A DNA stretch of 64,000 nucleotides from Xanthomonas sp. XNM01 (GTDB lineage: Bacteria > Pseudomonadota > Gammaproteobacteria > Xanthomonadales > Xanthomonadaceae), in NCBI RefSeq assembly GCF_014851915.1, contig NZ_JACVAP010000003.1, forward strand, positions 588,737 to 652,736, read 5' to 3'. The position numbers and the translations under genes are program-made. The notes beneath the pieces are model-generated. The model worked only from the letters and a program-made list of their open reading frames with translations. It was not told the DNA's origin and did no database searches. Shown piece after piece: positions 8,239 through 19,914 of this stretch (the stretch's first letter is position 1; each line of letters starts with the position of its first letter).

Positions 8239-9616
8239 CGCTGCGCAGGCCGTGCTTCTCCAGCCGCCGGTACAGACTCTGCCGGGTGATGCCGAGCTGA
8301 TCGGCGGCACGCTGCAGGTGGCCGTCGTGATCGTTCAGCGCACGCCGCAGCAGCGCGCCTTCGGCTTCCTCCAGGGTCATCCGCGGGCCCAGCATCGTGG
8401 CGTCGCCATCGCCGGCCAGGCGCAGCGCCGCCGCGTCGAGGAGGCCGCCATCGGCCAGCAGCGCGGCGCGCTCCATCACATGCGCCAGTTCGCGCACGTT
8501 GCCCGGCCAGGCATGGGCGCGCAGCGCGCGCTCGGCATCGGCGCCCAGCTGCGGCAGCGTGCGCCGGTAACGTGTGCAGGCGGCGGCCAGGTAATGCCGG
8601 GCCAGCGGCACGATGTCCTCGCCGCGCTCGCGCAGCGCCGGGACCCGCAGCTGGAAGGTGTTGAGCCGGTACAGCAGGTCCTGGCGGAAACGGCCCTGCG
8701 CGACCTCCGCATCCAGATCGGCATTGGTCGCCGCGACGATCCGCACATCGACCCGCTGGCTGCGCGAGGACCCCAGCCGCTCGAACTCGCCGTCCTCGAT
8801 CGCGCGCAGCAGCTTGGGCTGCTGCTCCAGCGGCAGGTTGCCGATCTCGTCCAGGAACAGGGTGCCGCCATCGGCCAGCTCGAAGCGGCCGGCACGGTCC
8901 TGGCGCGCATCGGTGTAGGCGCCGCGGACATGGCCGAACAGCTCGGCCTCGAACAGGGTCGGTGCCAGCCCACCGATGTTGACCTTGACGAAGGGCTGGT
9001 CGCGGCGCTGCGACCACTGGTGGACGAAGCCGGCCAGCAGGCTCTTGCCGGTGCCGTTCTCGCCGAGCAGCAGCAGGTTGGCGTCGCTGTCGGCGATCCG
9101 CATCAGGTCCTCGACCAGACGCCGCATCGGCACCGACTCGGCGATGAAGCCCTGGCCGGCGTCGCGCAGCAGCGCCGCCTGCGCCTGGCCGAATTTCTCG
9201 GTGTCGCGACGGCTGCGGTCCAGCGCGATGCGGCTGTCCAGCACCGCCAGCACGCGCGCGTTCTGCCAGGGCTTCTCGATGAAGTCGACCGCGCCGCGCT
9301 GCATCGCCGCCACCGCCAGCTCGATGCTGCCCCAGGCGGTCATCGCCACCACCGGCAGGCCCGGCCACTGCGCGGCGATCTGTTCGACCAAAGCCAGACC
9401 TTCTTCACCGGACGTGGTATCGCGGTGGTAGTTCATGTCCACCAGCACCGCGGCGAAGCTGTCGCCGCGCAGGCAGCCCAGCGCGACCTCCGGCGACTCG
9501 GCGCCGACCATGCCGTAACCGGCGGTCTTGAACAGCAGGCGCAACGCCTCGCGCACGTCGGCCTGGTCGTCGACGACGAGGATGCGGGGAATGTGGGAAG
9601 CAGTGGGCATCGGCAT
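8225..9616 (-). CDS. NtrC-type sigma-54-dependent response regulator
   Basis: A 463-residue regulator. The receiver domain spans residues 10-130 with the acidic pair VVDD, phospho-acceptor D60 (VLVDM) and K115 (FIEKP). The AAA+ domain carries Walker A GENGTGKS (185-192), Walker B TLFLDEI and the arginine-finger region [11 protein letters not shown]. The C-terminal Fis-type helix-turn-helix is [20 protein letters not shown]. The sigma-54 contact loop reads GAYTDA (232-237) instead of the canonical GAFTGA. It lies in the exporter operon, ten bases after the CPBP protease gene, and overlaps the kinase gene. Confidence 0.92.
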   Translation of the reverse strand: MPMPTASHIPRILVVDDQADVREALRLLFKTAGYGMVGAESPEVALGCLRGDSFAAVLVDMNYHRDTTSGEEGLALVEQIAAQWPGLPVVAMTAWGSIELAVAAMQRGAVDFIEKPWQNARVLAVLDSRIALDRSRRDTEKFGQAQAALLRDAGQGFIAESVPMRRLVEDLMRIADSDANLLLLGENGTGKSLLAGFVHQWSQRRDQPFVKVNIGGLAPTLFEAELFGHVRGAYTDARQDRAGRFELADGGTLFLDEIGNLPLEQQPKLLRAIEDGEFERLGSSRSQRVDVRIVAATNADLDAEVAQGRFRQDLLYRLNTFQLRVPALRERGEDIVPLARHYLAAACTRYRRTLPQLGADAERALRAHAWPGNVRELAHVMERAALLADGGLLDAAALRLAGDGDATMLGPRMTLEEAEGALLRRALNDHDGHLQRAADQLGITRQSLYRRLEKHGLRSDAVD

Positions 9617-9625
9617 CTGCGGATT

Positions 9626-10324
9626 CTAGCCAGCGACGGGCATCTGCTGCGCGCGCACGAAGCGCCGCAGCAGCATGATCGCCAGCAGCACCGCGCCGAT
9701 CCGCAGCGCGATGCCGGCCAGGCCGCTGGCCGCGCTGCCGGAGACATCGAACACGCTCCAGGCCGCGTTGAGCGAGGCATGCAGTACCCAGCCGCTCCAG
9801 ATCGCGCGGCCATCGCAGGCATCGGCCACCGCGAACAGCGCGCCGCCGACGGCGGTGATCGCGAAGATCAGCAGCGCCTCGCCGGCGCCACCACCGGCCC
9901 CCAGCCAGTGCACCGCACCGAAGGCCAGCGCCTGGACCAGCACCGCCAGCCCGGCCGGCCAGCCCAGTCCACGCGCGAACGCGTAGCCGAAGCCGCGGAA
10001 CACGATCTCCTCGGCCAGCGGAAACAGCAGCGCCAGCATCAGCAGGGCGCGCGGCTCGAACGTGGCCACGCCACCAGCCATCCAGCGCAGGCCGTTCCAA
10101 TGCAGGCCGATCAGCCGTGGCAGGCCGGGCTGCCAGGCCCGGCGCAGTGCGAGCGCGGCGATGCAGACGGCGGTCACCGACAGCAGGTTGTCGACGATCG
10201 CGCCGCCGTACGGAACCCGCAGCGGCGGCAGCGGCCAGCCGGCCATCGCGCACAGGTCGCCGATCCAGGGCGCGAGCAGCAGAACGAGCAGCAGCACCGC
10301 ACTGCGCCAGAGCAGCGACATCAT
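9626..10324 (-). CDS. CPBP family intramembrane protease
   Basis: A 232-residue integral membrane protein. The start is placed at 10324 (MMSLLWRSAVLLLVLLL), because the frame upstream of it lacks a plausible membrane-protein N-terminus. The three CAAX-protease/bacteriocin-processing motifs are visible: AEEIVFRGF (EExxxR), FGAVHWL (FxxxH) and HASLNAAW (HxxxN). The family contains prenyl-protein proteases and bacteriocin maturation or immunity proteins. Its position between an ABC exporter and a two-component system suggests a processing or immunity role, but the substrate is unknown. Confidence 0.88.
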   Translation of the reverse strand: MMSLLWRSAVLLLVLLLAPWIGDLCAMAGWPLPPLRVPYGGAIVDNLLSVTAVCIAALALRRAWQPGLPRLIGLHWNGLRWMAGGVATFEPRALLMLALLFPLAEEIVFRGFGYAFARGLGWPAGLAVLVQALAFGAVHWLGAGGGAGEALLIFAITAVGGALFAVADACDGRAIWSGWVLHASLNAAWSVFDVSGSAASGLAGIALRIGAVLLAIMLLRRFVRAQQMPVAG

Positions 10325-10442
10325 GGTGTGGGATTCCTTGCCGGGGTGGAGCACGGCCGCTGCGCCGCATGGCGCAGCGGCGGTGACGGGCACCGGCACG
10401 GTGATCGGCGAAGGTCCGATGCGCACCAGTGCGCCGGCACGC

Positions 10443-11180
10443 TCACTGCGCGCTCGGCAGCTGCTGGATGACCTGGCCGGCTTCATCCATGAACTGCAGC
10501 GACGGCTCGCCGTCCGGCGTCACCAGCAGCATGATCCGCGGCCGTCCCTGCGGGTCGGCCAGCACCACCGCCGGCGACTTCCCGGCGGTGCGACCGACGA
10601 ACAGGCGCTTGGTCTGCTGCCCACCCGCCTCCTTCCAGCGCTGCAGCAGGGCGTCCTTCTCCGGCCCCGGCGGCGCCTTCTCGTAGGCGTCGTAGAGCGG
10701 TGCGTACTCGGCCTGCAGGCCGCGGTCGAACACGGTCAGGCCGGTTTGCATCAGGCCATTGCGCTCGTAGTGGTGCAGCGCCATCTGCTGGTCGCCACCG
10801 TAACGGTCCATCGAGAAGTGCACGCCGCCGACCGGCTTGCCGTTCTCGTCGATGCGGCCGTCATGGATCAGTCCACCGACCTCGTTGCCCTCCGCGTTGT
10901 AGAACGCGATCCCCGGCCGGTCGTCGCCGTCGCGGGCCTCTTCCCTGCCGTCGATCACCGGCCCGGGCAGGCGCCCGCGACCGGCCAGCACCATCGCGCG
11001 CGAGCCGTCCGGGTTGACGATGTTGATGCGTTCGACGTCGATCTCGGCGAAACGCGCCTTGCCGCCGGTGGACGCAGCAGCGGTGAGCAATGCGCCTGTG
11101 GCGGCCACCACGCAGACGGTGAGCAGGCCGCGCAGCAGCCGGTTCTGCCGCTGCAGCTGCTGGATGAGGTCATGGGACAT
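10443..11180 (-). CDS. membrane-anchored hypothetical protein of the exporter operon
   Basis: A 245-residue protein with a short cytoplasmic tail (MSHDLIQQLQRQNRLLRG), one helix (LLTVCVVAATGALLTAAAS) and a large periplasmic part. The periplasmic part is built from repeated beta-rich units pairing an acidic-Gly turn with a hydrophobic strand: IVNPDGSRAMVLAG, FYNAEGNEVGGLI, LADPQGRPRIMLLVTPDGEPSLQFMDEAGQ. The pattern resembles a small propeller or beta-helix. Family membership is not recognised. It lies between the permease (ends at 11249) and CPBP genes on the same strand, so it probably belongs to the exporter unit. Confidence 0.7.
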   Translation of the reverse strand: MSHDLIQQLQRQNRLLRGLLTVCVVAATGALLTAAASTGGKARFAEIDVERINIVNPDGSRAMVLAGRGRLPGPVIDGREEARDGDDRPGIAFYNAEGNEVGGLIHDGRIDENGKPVGGVHFSMDRYGGDQQMALHHYERNGLMQTGLTVFDRGLQAEYAPLYDAYEKAPPGPEKDALLQRWKEAGGQQTKRLFVGRTAGKSPAVVLADPQGRPRIMLLVTPDGEPSLQFMDEAGQVIQQLPSAQ

Positions 11181-11248
11181 GGCGCGATGCTCCTGTGCGA
11201 AAACGAGAAAGGGGGGAGACGTGTGATCGGCGACGTCGTGGGCCGCGC

Positions 11249-13683
<2,435 letters not shown>

Positions 13684-13687
<4 letters not shown>

Positions 13688-14448
13688 GCGCCAGCCTCCA
13701 GCCCCGGCAGGGCCACGTCGTGCTCGTGGCGCAGCCGCTCGAAGGTGTCCTCGTCGACGATGCGGCCATCGAGCATGTGCACGATGCGCTGCGCGCGCCG
13801 GGCGAAGGCCGGGTCGTGGGTGACCATGCACAGCGTGGTGCCGTTCTCGTGCAGCTGTTCGAGCAGCTGCATCACCGCTTCGCCGTTGCGGCTGTCGAGG
13901 TTGCCGGTCGGTTCGTCGGCCAGCAGGATCGAGGGGTTGCCGACCAGCGCGCGCGCGACCGCGACGCGCTGCTGCTGGCCGCCGGACAGCTGACCCGGGT
14001 AGTGGCGGCTGCGGTGGGCCATGCCGACCAGTTCCAGCACCTCGCGCACGCGCTGGGCGATGCGGCGGCCGTCGGCGTCGCCGCGGTAGGTCAGCGGCAG
14101 CGCCACGTTTTCCTCCACGGTGAGGTCGGCGATCAGGTTGAAGGCCTGGAAGATGAAGCCGATTTCGCCGTTGCGGATGCGCGCGCGGCCGCGCGCGTCC
14201 AGGCCGCCGACATCGCGGCCGTTGAGCAGGTAGCGGCCATGGCTGGGCGCGTCGAGCAGGCCCAGGATCGACAGCAGGGTCGACTTGCCGCAGCCCGATG
14301 GGCCGGTGATGGCGACGAAATCGCCGGGCGCGATGCGCAGCGCGATCTCGGCCAGCGCATGGGTTTCGACCTCGTCGGTGTGGAACACCTTGCCGAGGCC
14401 GTCGAGCTGGATCAGCGGTGAAGCGGCGGGCGTTTCGGTGGGCTGCAT
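13684..14448 (-). CDS. ABC transporter ATP-binding protein (MacB/LolD type)
   Basis: A 254-residue ATPase with Walker A GPSGCGKST, Q loop FIFQAFNL, signature LSGGQQQRVAVARAL, Walker B ILLADEPTGNLD and switch histidine MVTHD. The sequence class is that of MacB/LolD-type exporters pairing with FtsX-like permeases. It sits between the membrane-fusion gene (18-base gap) and the permease (ATGA overlap), so stoichiometric expression is likely. Confidence 0.94.
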
Positions 14449-14466
14449 GGTGGTCTCCGTGATGGG

Positions 14467-15729
14467 TCAGCGCAGGCGCAGGCGCGGCGACTGCGCCCAC
14501 TGCGTGGTGTCGGACAGGACGGCCTGGTCGCCGGGGCGCAGGCCTTCGAGAATCTGGATGCGGTCGCTGGACGCGGCGCCGTAGCGCACCGGCACGCGCC
14601 GGGCCTCGTCGTCGCCGGACGCGAGCACGAACAGCTCGCCGTCGCTGTCGGGCACCGCCAGCGACGGGCGCGGAATGCTGACCACGTCGCGCAGCGTGCC
14701 CAGGCCGATGCGGCCCTCGATCGACAGGTCCGGACGCGCACCGGACGGCAGTTCGCCCAGAGCGACGTCGACGGTGACGCTGCCGTTGCGCACGGCCGGG
14801 TCGATCCGGCTGACCCGGCCCTCGGCGACGCCGTTGCGGGTGTCGACACGCACCGGCAGGTCCAGCAGCAGGTCCTTGGCCAGCACCTCGGGCACCTGCA
14901 GGCGCGCGATCAGTTCTTCCGGGCGGGCGACGCGGGCCAGCTTGGCGCCCAGTTCGACCTGCTGGCCCGGCTCCACGTCGACCTGCTGCAGGATGCCGGC
15001 GCTGCCGGCGCGCACCTCCAGCGCCGCCACCTGCTGGCGCGCGATCGCCAGCACGCTGGCGGCCTCGTCGCGGCGGGCCTGCGCGGCACGCAGCTGCGCG
15101 GCCATGTTCTCGCGGAACGCGGCGACGCGGCGCGTCTCGATCCGCGCACGCCCTTCCTGCTGTTCCTCGGTGATGGTCGCCTCGCGCAGGTCGATCGCCG
15201 AGATCACCCCGGCCGCATGCGCGCGTTCGTAGGCCTGCGCCTTGACCTGGGCGATCTTCCATTCCGACTCGGCCTGGGCCTGCACCGCCTGCTGGTCGAG
15301 CAGCTGCGAGGCCAGCGCGGTGCGTGCCGCGGCGACATCGGCCTCGGCGCCGGCCAGCGCGGCTTCGGCCTTTTCCTGATTGGCCAGCAGCTCGGGGTTG
15401 GCCATGCGCAGGATCACGGTGTCGGCCTCGACCCGCGCGCCGGCCTCGACCACCACCTGCTGCAGCGTGGCCACCGCACCGGCGGTGATCCAGCGGATGT
15501 CGCGCGGCACCAGCAGGCCGTTGGCGCGGATCTCGCGGACCATGTCGCCCTGATCGGCGCGGTCGATCCACAGGCTGGTGCGGGCCACGCCCGGCGCCGC
15601 CTGGCCGAGCCCGACCAGCCCCAGCGCGGCCACGCCGATGATGGAAACGGCCCCACCGGCCAGCCACCAGGTGCGGGGGCGCGGGCGGAACCAGCGGGAC
15701 GACGATGCAGCGGGCTTGGCGATATCCAT
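14467..15729 (-). CDS. HlyD/MacA-type periplasmic membrane-fusion protein
   Basis: A 420-residue protein beginning at ATG 15729 (MDIAKPAASSSRWF). One N-terminal anchor helix (WWLAGGAVSIIGVAALGLVGLG) is followed by a barrel-sandwich half (VVEAGARVEADTVILRMANPEL), a long coiled-coil hairpin rich in Ala, Gln and Glu (about residues 110-250), the second lipoyl half (AGILQQVDVEPGQQVELGAKLARV) and beta-barrel domains. This is the adaptor linking the inner-membrane pump to an outer-membrane channel. It is the first gene of the operon that runs to 6937. Confidence 0.9.
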   Translation of the reverse strand: MDIAKPAASSSRWFRPRPRTWWLAGGAVSIIGVAALGLVGLGQAAPGVARTSLWIDRADQGDMVREIRANGLLVPRDIRWITAGAVATLQQVVVEAGARVEADTVILRMANPELLANQEKAEAALAGAEADVAAARTALASQLLDQQAVQAQAESEWKIAQVKAQAYERAHAAGVISAIDLREATITEEQQEGRARIETRRVAAFRENMAAQLRAAQARRDEAASVLAIARQQVAALEVRAGSAGILQQVDVEPGQQVELGAKLARVARPEELIARLQVPEVLAKDLLLDLPVRVDTRNGVAEGRVSRIDPAVRNGSVTVDVALGELPSGARPDLSIEGRIGLGTLRDVVSIPRPSLAVPDSDGELFVLASGDDEARRVPVRYGAASSDRIQILEGLRPGDQAVLSDTTQWAQSPRLRLR

Positions 15730-15867
15730 GCCAGTACAGGAGCAGGACGCGTGCCAGCATCGGCCGCAGCGCAAGCGGTTGATTTTCCCGGAAGCCGGCG
15801 CCGACAGCAGGCGGCGACGCGTCCGATTCCGTACATCAGCCATCCGCAAACGGACGGGCCGGGCGGC

Positions 15868-16752
15868 TCAGCCGCGTGCGCGACCGCGCGCGTCGGCGGC
15901 GTCGCGTGCCGGCGGCTGGCCGAACATGCGCCCGTACTCGCGGGTGAACTGCGGCACGCTGGCATAGCCGACCGCATGCGCGGCGACGCTGGCGGCCGCA
16001 CCCTCGGCCAGCATCATCCGGCGTGCGGCGATCAGCCGCAGCTGCTTCTGGAACTGCAGCGGGGACAGCGTGGTCACGCTGCGGAAATGCCGGTGGAAGG
16101 CCGAGGCGCTCATGCCTGCAGCGGCGGCCAGCCGCTCGACCGGCAGCGGCGAGGCGAATTCCTCGCGCAGGATCGCCACCGCCCGCGCGATGCGCCGCGC
16201 CTGGCCGTCCGGGCGACCCAGCTGCCGGATCAAGGTGCCGTGCTGGCCTGCGAGCAGCCAGTAGTGCAGCTCGCGCAGCAACTGCGCGCCCAGCACGGGC
16301 ACCGCGTCCGGGCGCTCGAACAGCCGCATCAGCCGCAGCGCGGCATGGGCGACGTCCGCATCGGTCGGCTCGACGTGCACCGCGGCCTCGGCGTGCGGCA
16401 GCCCCTGCATGTCCACCGCGAGTCCGGCGATCAGTGCCAGGTCAAGCTCCAGCACCAGCGACAGGTAGGGCGCGGCCGCGCTGGCGTGGGTGATCCGGCT
16501 GACGGTGGGCACGTCGGCGGCGATCAGCAGCGAATCGCCGGCACCGAACGAGAACGCCTGCCGCCCCATCGTCACGTGCTTGTTCCCCTGCAGCACCAGC
16601 GCGACCAGCGGGCGGTTGATCGCGTACTGCATTTCGCTGGGCGCAACCGCGCGGACCAGCGCCAGGCCGGGAAGCGGCGCGCGCGCGACACCCTCGCCGT
16701 CGGCATGCGCGTCGGCGTAACGGCGGACCGCATGGACCAGGTCGTCGAGCAT
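15868..16752 (-). CDS. AraC family transcriptional regulator
   Basis: A 294-residue regulator. The start at 16752 (MLDDLVHAVRRYADAHADGEG) matches the usual N-terminus of the AraC_N subfamily. The ligand-binding half includes INRPLVALVLQGNKHVTMG and SFGAGDSLLIAADVP. The C-terminus has two helix-turn-helix units: LPVERLAAAAGMSASAFHRHFRSVT and ASVAAHAVGYASVPQFTREYGRMFG. It is divergent from the SDR gene at 16890 across 137 bases, a layout in which these regulators usually control the neighbouring dehydrogenase. Confidence 0.92.
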   Translation of the reverse strand: MLDDLVHAVRRYADAHADGEGVARAPLPGLALVRAVAPSEMQYAINRPLVALVLQGNKHVTMGRQAFSFGAGDSLLIAADVPTVSRITHASAAAPYLSLVLELDLALIAGLAVDMQGLPHAEAAVHVEPTDADVAHAALRLMRLFERPDAVPVLGAQLLRELHYWLLAGQHGTLIRQLGRPDGQARRIARAVAILREEFASPLPVERLAAAAGMSASAFHRHFRSVTTLSPLQFQKQLRLIAARRMMLAEGAAASVAAHAVGYASVPQFTREYGRMFGQPPARDAADARGRARG

Positions 16753-16889
16753 GGCCGCGATTATGCAGCGCACCTGCGAGCGCCGGCCGCACGCTGGAGG
16801 AATGGGCAAGCATCGGCGCCGATCGCGCAACGCGGCAGGCAGGGCGATGCCGAGACTGGTGACACGTCCACCACCACACGGAGTCCGCC

Positions 16890-17648
16890 ATGACCACCAC
16901 CGTCTCGCTCGTCACCGGCGCCAGCCGCGGCCTGGGCCGCAACACCGCGCTGGCCATCGCCCGCCGCGGCGGCGACGTCATCGTCACCTACCAGCACAAT
17001 GCGGACCAGGCGCAGGCCGTGGTCGCGCAGATCCAGGCGCTCGGCCGCCGCGCGCTGGCACTCCAACTGGACATCGGCAGCACCGTCGGCATCGCCGGCT
17101 TCGCTGCACGCCTGCGCGAGGCGCTGCAGCAGGCCTGGCAGCGAACGCGCATCGACCATCTGGTCAACAACGCCGGCCACGGCGACATGGCGTCGGTCGC
17201 CGAGACCACCGAAGCGCAGTTCGACCGGCTGGTCGACGTGCACTTCAAGGGCGTGTTCTTTCTCACCCAGGCGCTGCTGCCGCTGATCGCCGACGGCGGC
17301 CGCATCGTCAACCTGTCCACCGGCCTGACCCGCGTGTCGTATCCGGGGTTCGCCGCCTACGCCGCGGCCAAGGGCGCGGTGGAGATCCTGTCGGTGTACC
17401 TGGCCAAGGAACTCGGCAGCCGCGGCATCGCCGTGAACACGGTGGCGCCCGGCGCGATCGAGACCGACTTCCTCGGCGGCGCGGTGCGCGACATGCCCGA
17501 CCTCAACCAGGCGTTCGCCGGCATGACCGCACTGGGCCGGGTCGGCGTGGCCGACGACATCGGGCCGATGATCGCCAGCCTGCTCTCCCCGGACAATCGC
17601 TGGGTCACCGGGCAGCGCATCGAGGTTTCCGGCGGACAGGCGATCTGA
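16890..17648 (+). CDS. SDR family NAD(P)-dependent oxidoreductase
   Basis: A 252-residue classical short-chain dehydrogenase. It has the cofactor motif TGASRGLG near the N-terminus, NNAG after strand 4 and the catalytic Ser (IVNLSTG) and YxxxK (YAAAKG). The C-terminus ends with VTGQRIEVSGGQAI, as in 3-oxoacyl-ACP-reductase-like members. The substrate is unknown. It is transcribed away from the AraC regulator, which probably controls it. Confidence 0.92.
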   Translation: MTTTVSLVTGASRGLGRNTALAIARRGGDVIVTYQHNADQAQAVVAQIQALGRRALALQLDIGSTVGIAGFAARLREALQQAWQRTRIDHLVNNAGHGDMASVAETTEAQFDRLVDVHFKGVFFLTQALLPLIADGGRIVNLSTGLTRVSYPGFAAYAAAKGAVEILSVYLAKELGSRGIAVNTVAPGAIETDFLGGAVRDMPDLNQAFAGMTALGRVGVADDIGPMIASLLSPDNRWVTGQRIEVSGGQAI

Positions 17649-17701
17649 GGCCGATCCGCGCCGGCGTCACCACGCGCTGCGCACGGTGGCGACGCGCGGA
17701 G

Positions 17702-18562
17702 TCAGGCGCCGCCATCGCGCGGCGGTGCGGGATGCGCCGCCTCGACGCGCGCACGCCCCGGGATCCGCCGGCGCGCCGGCTGGTGTTCGCGCTCGGCCAT
17801 GTCGCGCACGCGTGCGCCAGCCTGGCGGACCAGGTCCGGCAGCAGCTGCGCTTCGGGCAGCAGGTGCCAGTATTTCTGCGGCATCTCCTGGCGCATCATC
17901 GTGGTGTTCAGCCGCGCCGGGTTGAAGATGTGCGCGTAGTAGGTGCGCCACAGGTCTTCGTGCGCGTCCTCGGCCGGCACGTCGCTGCGCGCGCCACCCG
18001 GTCCGGCCCATAGCTGCGCGCCATCCCAGCGCACGCTGCGGTCGGGGGTGACGATGGTCCAGCGCATGCCGGCGAAGCGGCGCATGAAGAACGGCGCCAC
18101 GCGGTCGACGATCCAGTGCCCGGGTTCGAACCAGGCCACGTAGGTCTCGTCCTCGCCGGGCACGGCGCGGAAGCGGACGAAGGCCTTCATCTTGTGCGTG
18201 TCGCGCCGCACCGCCTTCTCCAGCGCCTGCGCGCGGACCACGTCGGCGTCGGTCGCCCGCTCCAGCAGGTGCCGCTCGCCTTCGCCGATCCGCCACAGCA
18301 TCCGGTACAGCAACGCGTGCCGCTGCGGGTCGCGGTGGCAGAGCACGGCCGCGGCCATCGCCATGAAGGCGCCCGGCACCGACAGCCCGCCACGCACGCG
18401 CGGTGCCTGCTCCAGCGGCGGCCATGGCAGCAGGCCGGCCTGCGCATCGCCGCCCCAGTCCACCTGGTCCGGCGGCAGCGCGGCCTCCCAGGCCTGGCGC
18501 GCGGCGTGGCGCCAGGCATCCAGGCCCCAGGCTGGATCGACGGTCGCGCGGTAGGCGCTCAT
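17702..18562 (-). CDS. TIGR03915/DUF4130 family putative DNA repair protein
   Basis: A 286-residue protein. The core has MLWRIGEGERHLLERATDADVVRAQALEKAVRRDTHKMKAFVRFR, then an aromatic-rich FEPGHWIVDRVAPFFMRRFAGMRWTIVTPD, and a tail near PQKYWHLLPEA. This is the family always found beside a radical SAM protein with helix-hairpin-helix motifs, and related domains are fused to uracil-DNA glycosylases. Here it overlaps the radical SAM gene in ATGA. A function in DNA modification or repair is the accepted prediction, not proven. Confidence 0.88.
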   Translation of the reverse strand: MSAYRATVDPAWGLDAWRHAARQAWEAALPPDQVDWGGDAQAGLLPWPPLEQAPRVRGGLSVPGAFMAMAAAVLCHRDPQRHALLYRMLWRIGEGERHLLERATDADVVRAQALEKAVRRDTHKMKAFVRFRAVPGEDETYVAWFEPGHWIVDRVAPFFMRRFAGMRWTIVTPDRSVRWDGAQLWAGPGGARSDVPAEDAHEDLWRTYYAHIFNPARLNTTMMRQEMPQKYWHLLPEAQLLPDLVRQAGARVRDMAEREHQPARRRIPGRARVEAAHPAPPRDGGA

Positions 18563-19806
18563 CCGAACAGGTCGGCCTGGCGCGGCGGTGGCGCCAGCTG
18601 CGCGCGCAGCCGGCCGGCGTCGTCCAGCCGCCGGCGCGGATGATGGTCGAGCACGCTGACGAAGGGCAGCATCTTTTTCAGCGGCGCGCGCAGCCGGCCC
18701 AGGTCGTCCAGCCGCAAGCGGCCATGCCGGCGTGCGGCGACCAGCTTCTGCACGTTGCGCGCGCCCAGTCCGGGCACGCGCAGCAGCAGTTCGCGCGGGG
18801 CGGTGTTCAGGTCCACCGGGAAGCGCTCGGGATGACGCAGCGCCCAGGCGGTCTTCGGGTCGATGTCCAGGTCGAGCATGCCGCCGCCCTCGCCCGGCGG
18901 CACGATCTCGTCGACGCTGAATTCGTAGAAGCGCAGCAGCCAGTCGGCCTGGTACAGGCGGTGTTCGCGCGCCAGCGGCGGCGACTTCGGCGGCAGCTGG
19001 GCCGAGGCATCCGGAATCGGGCTGAAGGCCGAGTAGTAGACGCGGCGCATGCGGTAGTCGCCGTACAGCGCGTTGCTCGCGCGCAGGATCACGCCATCGT
19101 CCGCCCCGTCGGCGCCGACGATCATCTGCGTGCTCTGCCCGGCGGGCGCGAAGCGCGGCGGTTTCGCGCGGATGGCCGCCTGCTGCCGCCGTGCTTCCTT
19201 GTTCTCGTCGATCCGCCAGCGCAGCTCGCCCATCGCGGTGCGGATGCCGTCGGCGCGCTTCTCCGGCGCCAGCTTCGCCAGGCCCTCGCTGGTCGGCAGC
19301 TCGACGTTGATGCTCAGCCGGTCCGCATAACGGCCGGCCTTTTCAAGCAGCTCGGGCGACGCTTCGGGAATGGTCTTCAGGTGGATGTAGCCGGCGAAGC
19401 GATGGTCCTCGCGCAGGCTGCGCGCGACCTCGACCAGCTGCTCCATCGTGTAGTCGCCGTTGCGGATGATGCCGCTGGAGAGGAACAGGCCTTCGATGTA
19501 GTTGCGCTTGTAGAAATCCAGCGTCAGCCGCACGACTTCGTCGGTGGCGAACCGCGCGCGGCGCACGTTGCTGCTGACCCGGTTCACGCAGTACGCGCAG
19601 TCGTAGACGCAGAAGTTGGTCAGCAGGATCTTCAGCAGCGACACGCAGCGCCCGTCCGGCGTGTACGAGTGGCAGATGCCCATGCCCTCGGTGCTGCCGA
19701 CGCCGCCGCTGCCCAGCGAGTGACGTTTGCCCGCGCCGCTGGACGCGCAGGACGCATCGTACTTGGCGGCATCGGCAAGCACGGCCAGCTTCTCGGTCAG
19801 TTCCAT
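18559..19806 (-). CDS. TIGR03916 putative DNA modification/repair radical SAM protein
   Basis: A 415-residue radical SAM enzyme. The 4Fe-4S cluster motif CxxxCxxC is at residues 66-73 (NFCVYDCAYC). Downstream are the SAM-binding GLFLSSGI and LKTIPEASPELLEKAG. The C-terminus has a helix-hairpin-helix DNA-binding segment (DLNTAPRELLLRVPGLGARNVQKLV). The protein would use a 5'-deoxyadenosyl radical on DNA or a DNA-bound substrate. It is coupled to the DUF4130 gene by ATGA. Confidence 0.92.
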   Translation of the reverse strand: MELTEKLAVLADAAKYDASCASSGAGKRHSLGSGGVGSTEGMGICHSYTPDGRCVSLLKILLTNFCVYDCAYCVNRVSSNVRRARFATDEVVRLTLDFYKRNYIEGLFLSSGIIRNGDYTMEQLVEVARSLREDHRFAGYIHLKTIPEASPELLEKAGRYADRLSINVELPTSEGLAKLAPEKRADGIRTAMGELRWRIDENKEARRQQAAIRAKPPRFAPAGQSTQMIVGADGADDGVILRASNALYGDYRMRRVYYSAFSPIPDASAQLPPKSPPLAREHRLYQADWLLRFYEFSVDEIVPPGEGGGMLDLDIDPKTAWALRHPERFPVDLNTAPRELLLRVPGLGARNVQKLVAARRHGRLRLDDLGRLRAPLKKMLPFVSVLDHHPRRRLDDAGRLRAQLAPPPRQADLFG

Positions 19807-19914
19807 GCGCGCACGGTGGCACGTCCGCGTCTCGATCCGTGAGACGCGGCGGCACGCGCATCTGAACGGTTCGGTTTCGCGCGCGCGCCATCGGGCACCG
19901 CACCGCCGGCCCTG

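Noticed and set aside
16812..16823. Palindrome ATCGGCGCCGAT between the AraC and SDR genes
   Set aside because: Could be an operator, but GC-rich 12-bp palindromes are common here by chance and AraC sites are usually direct repeats.
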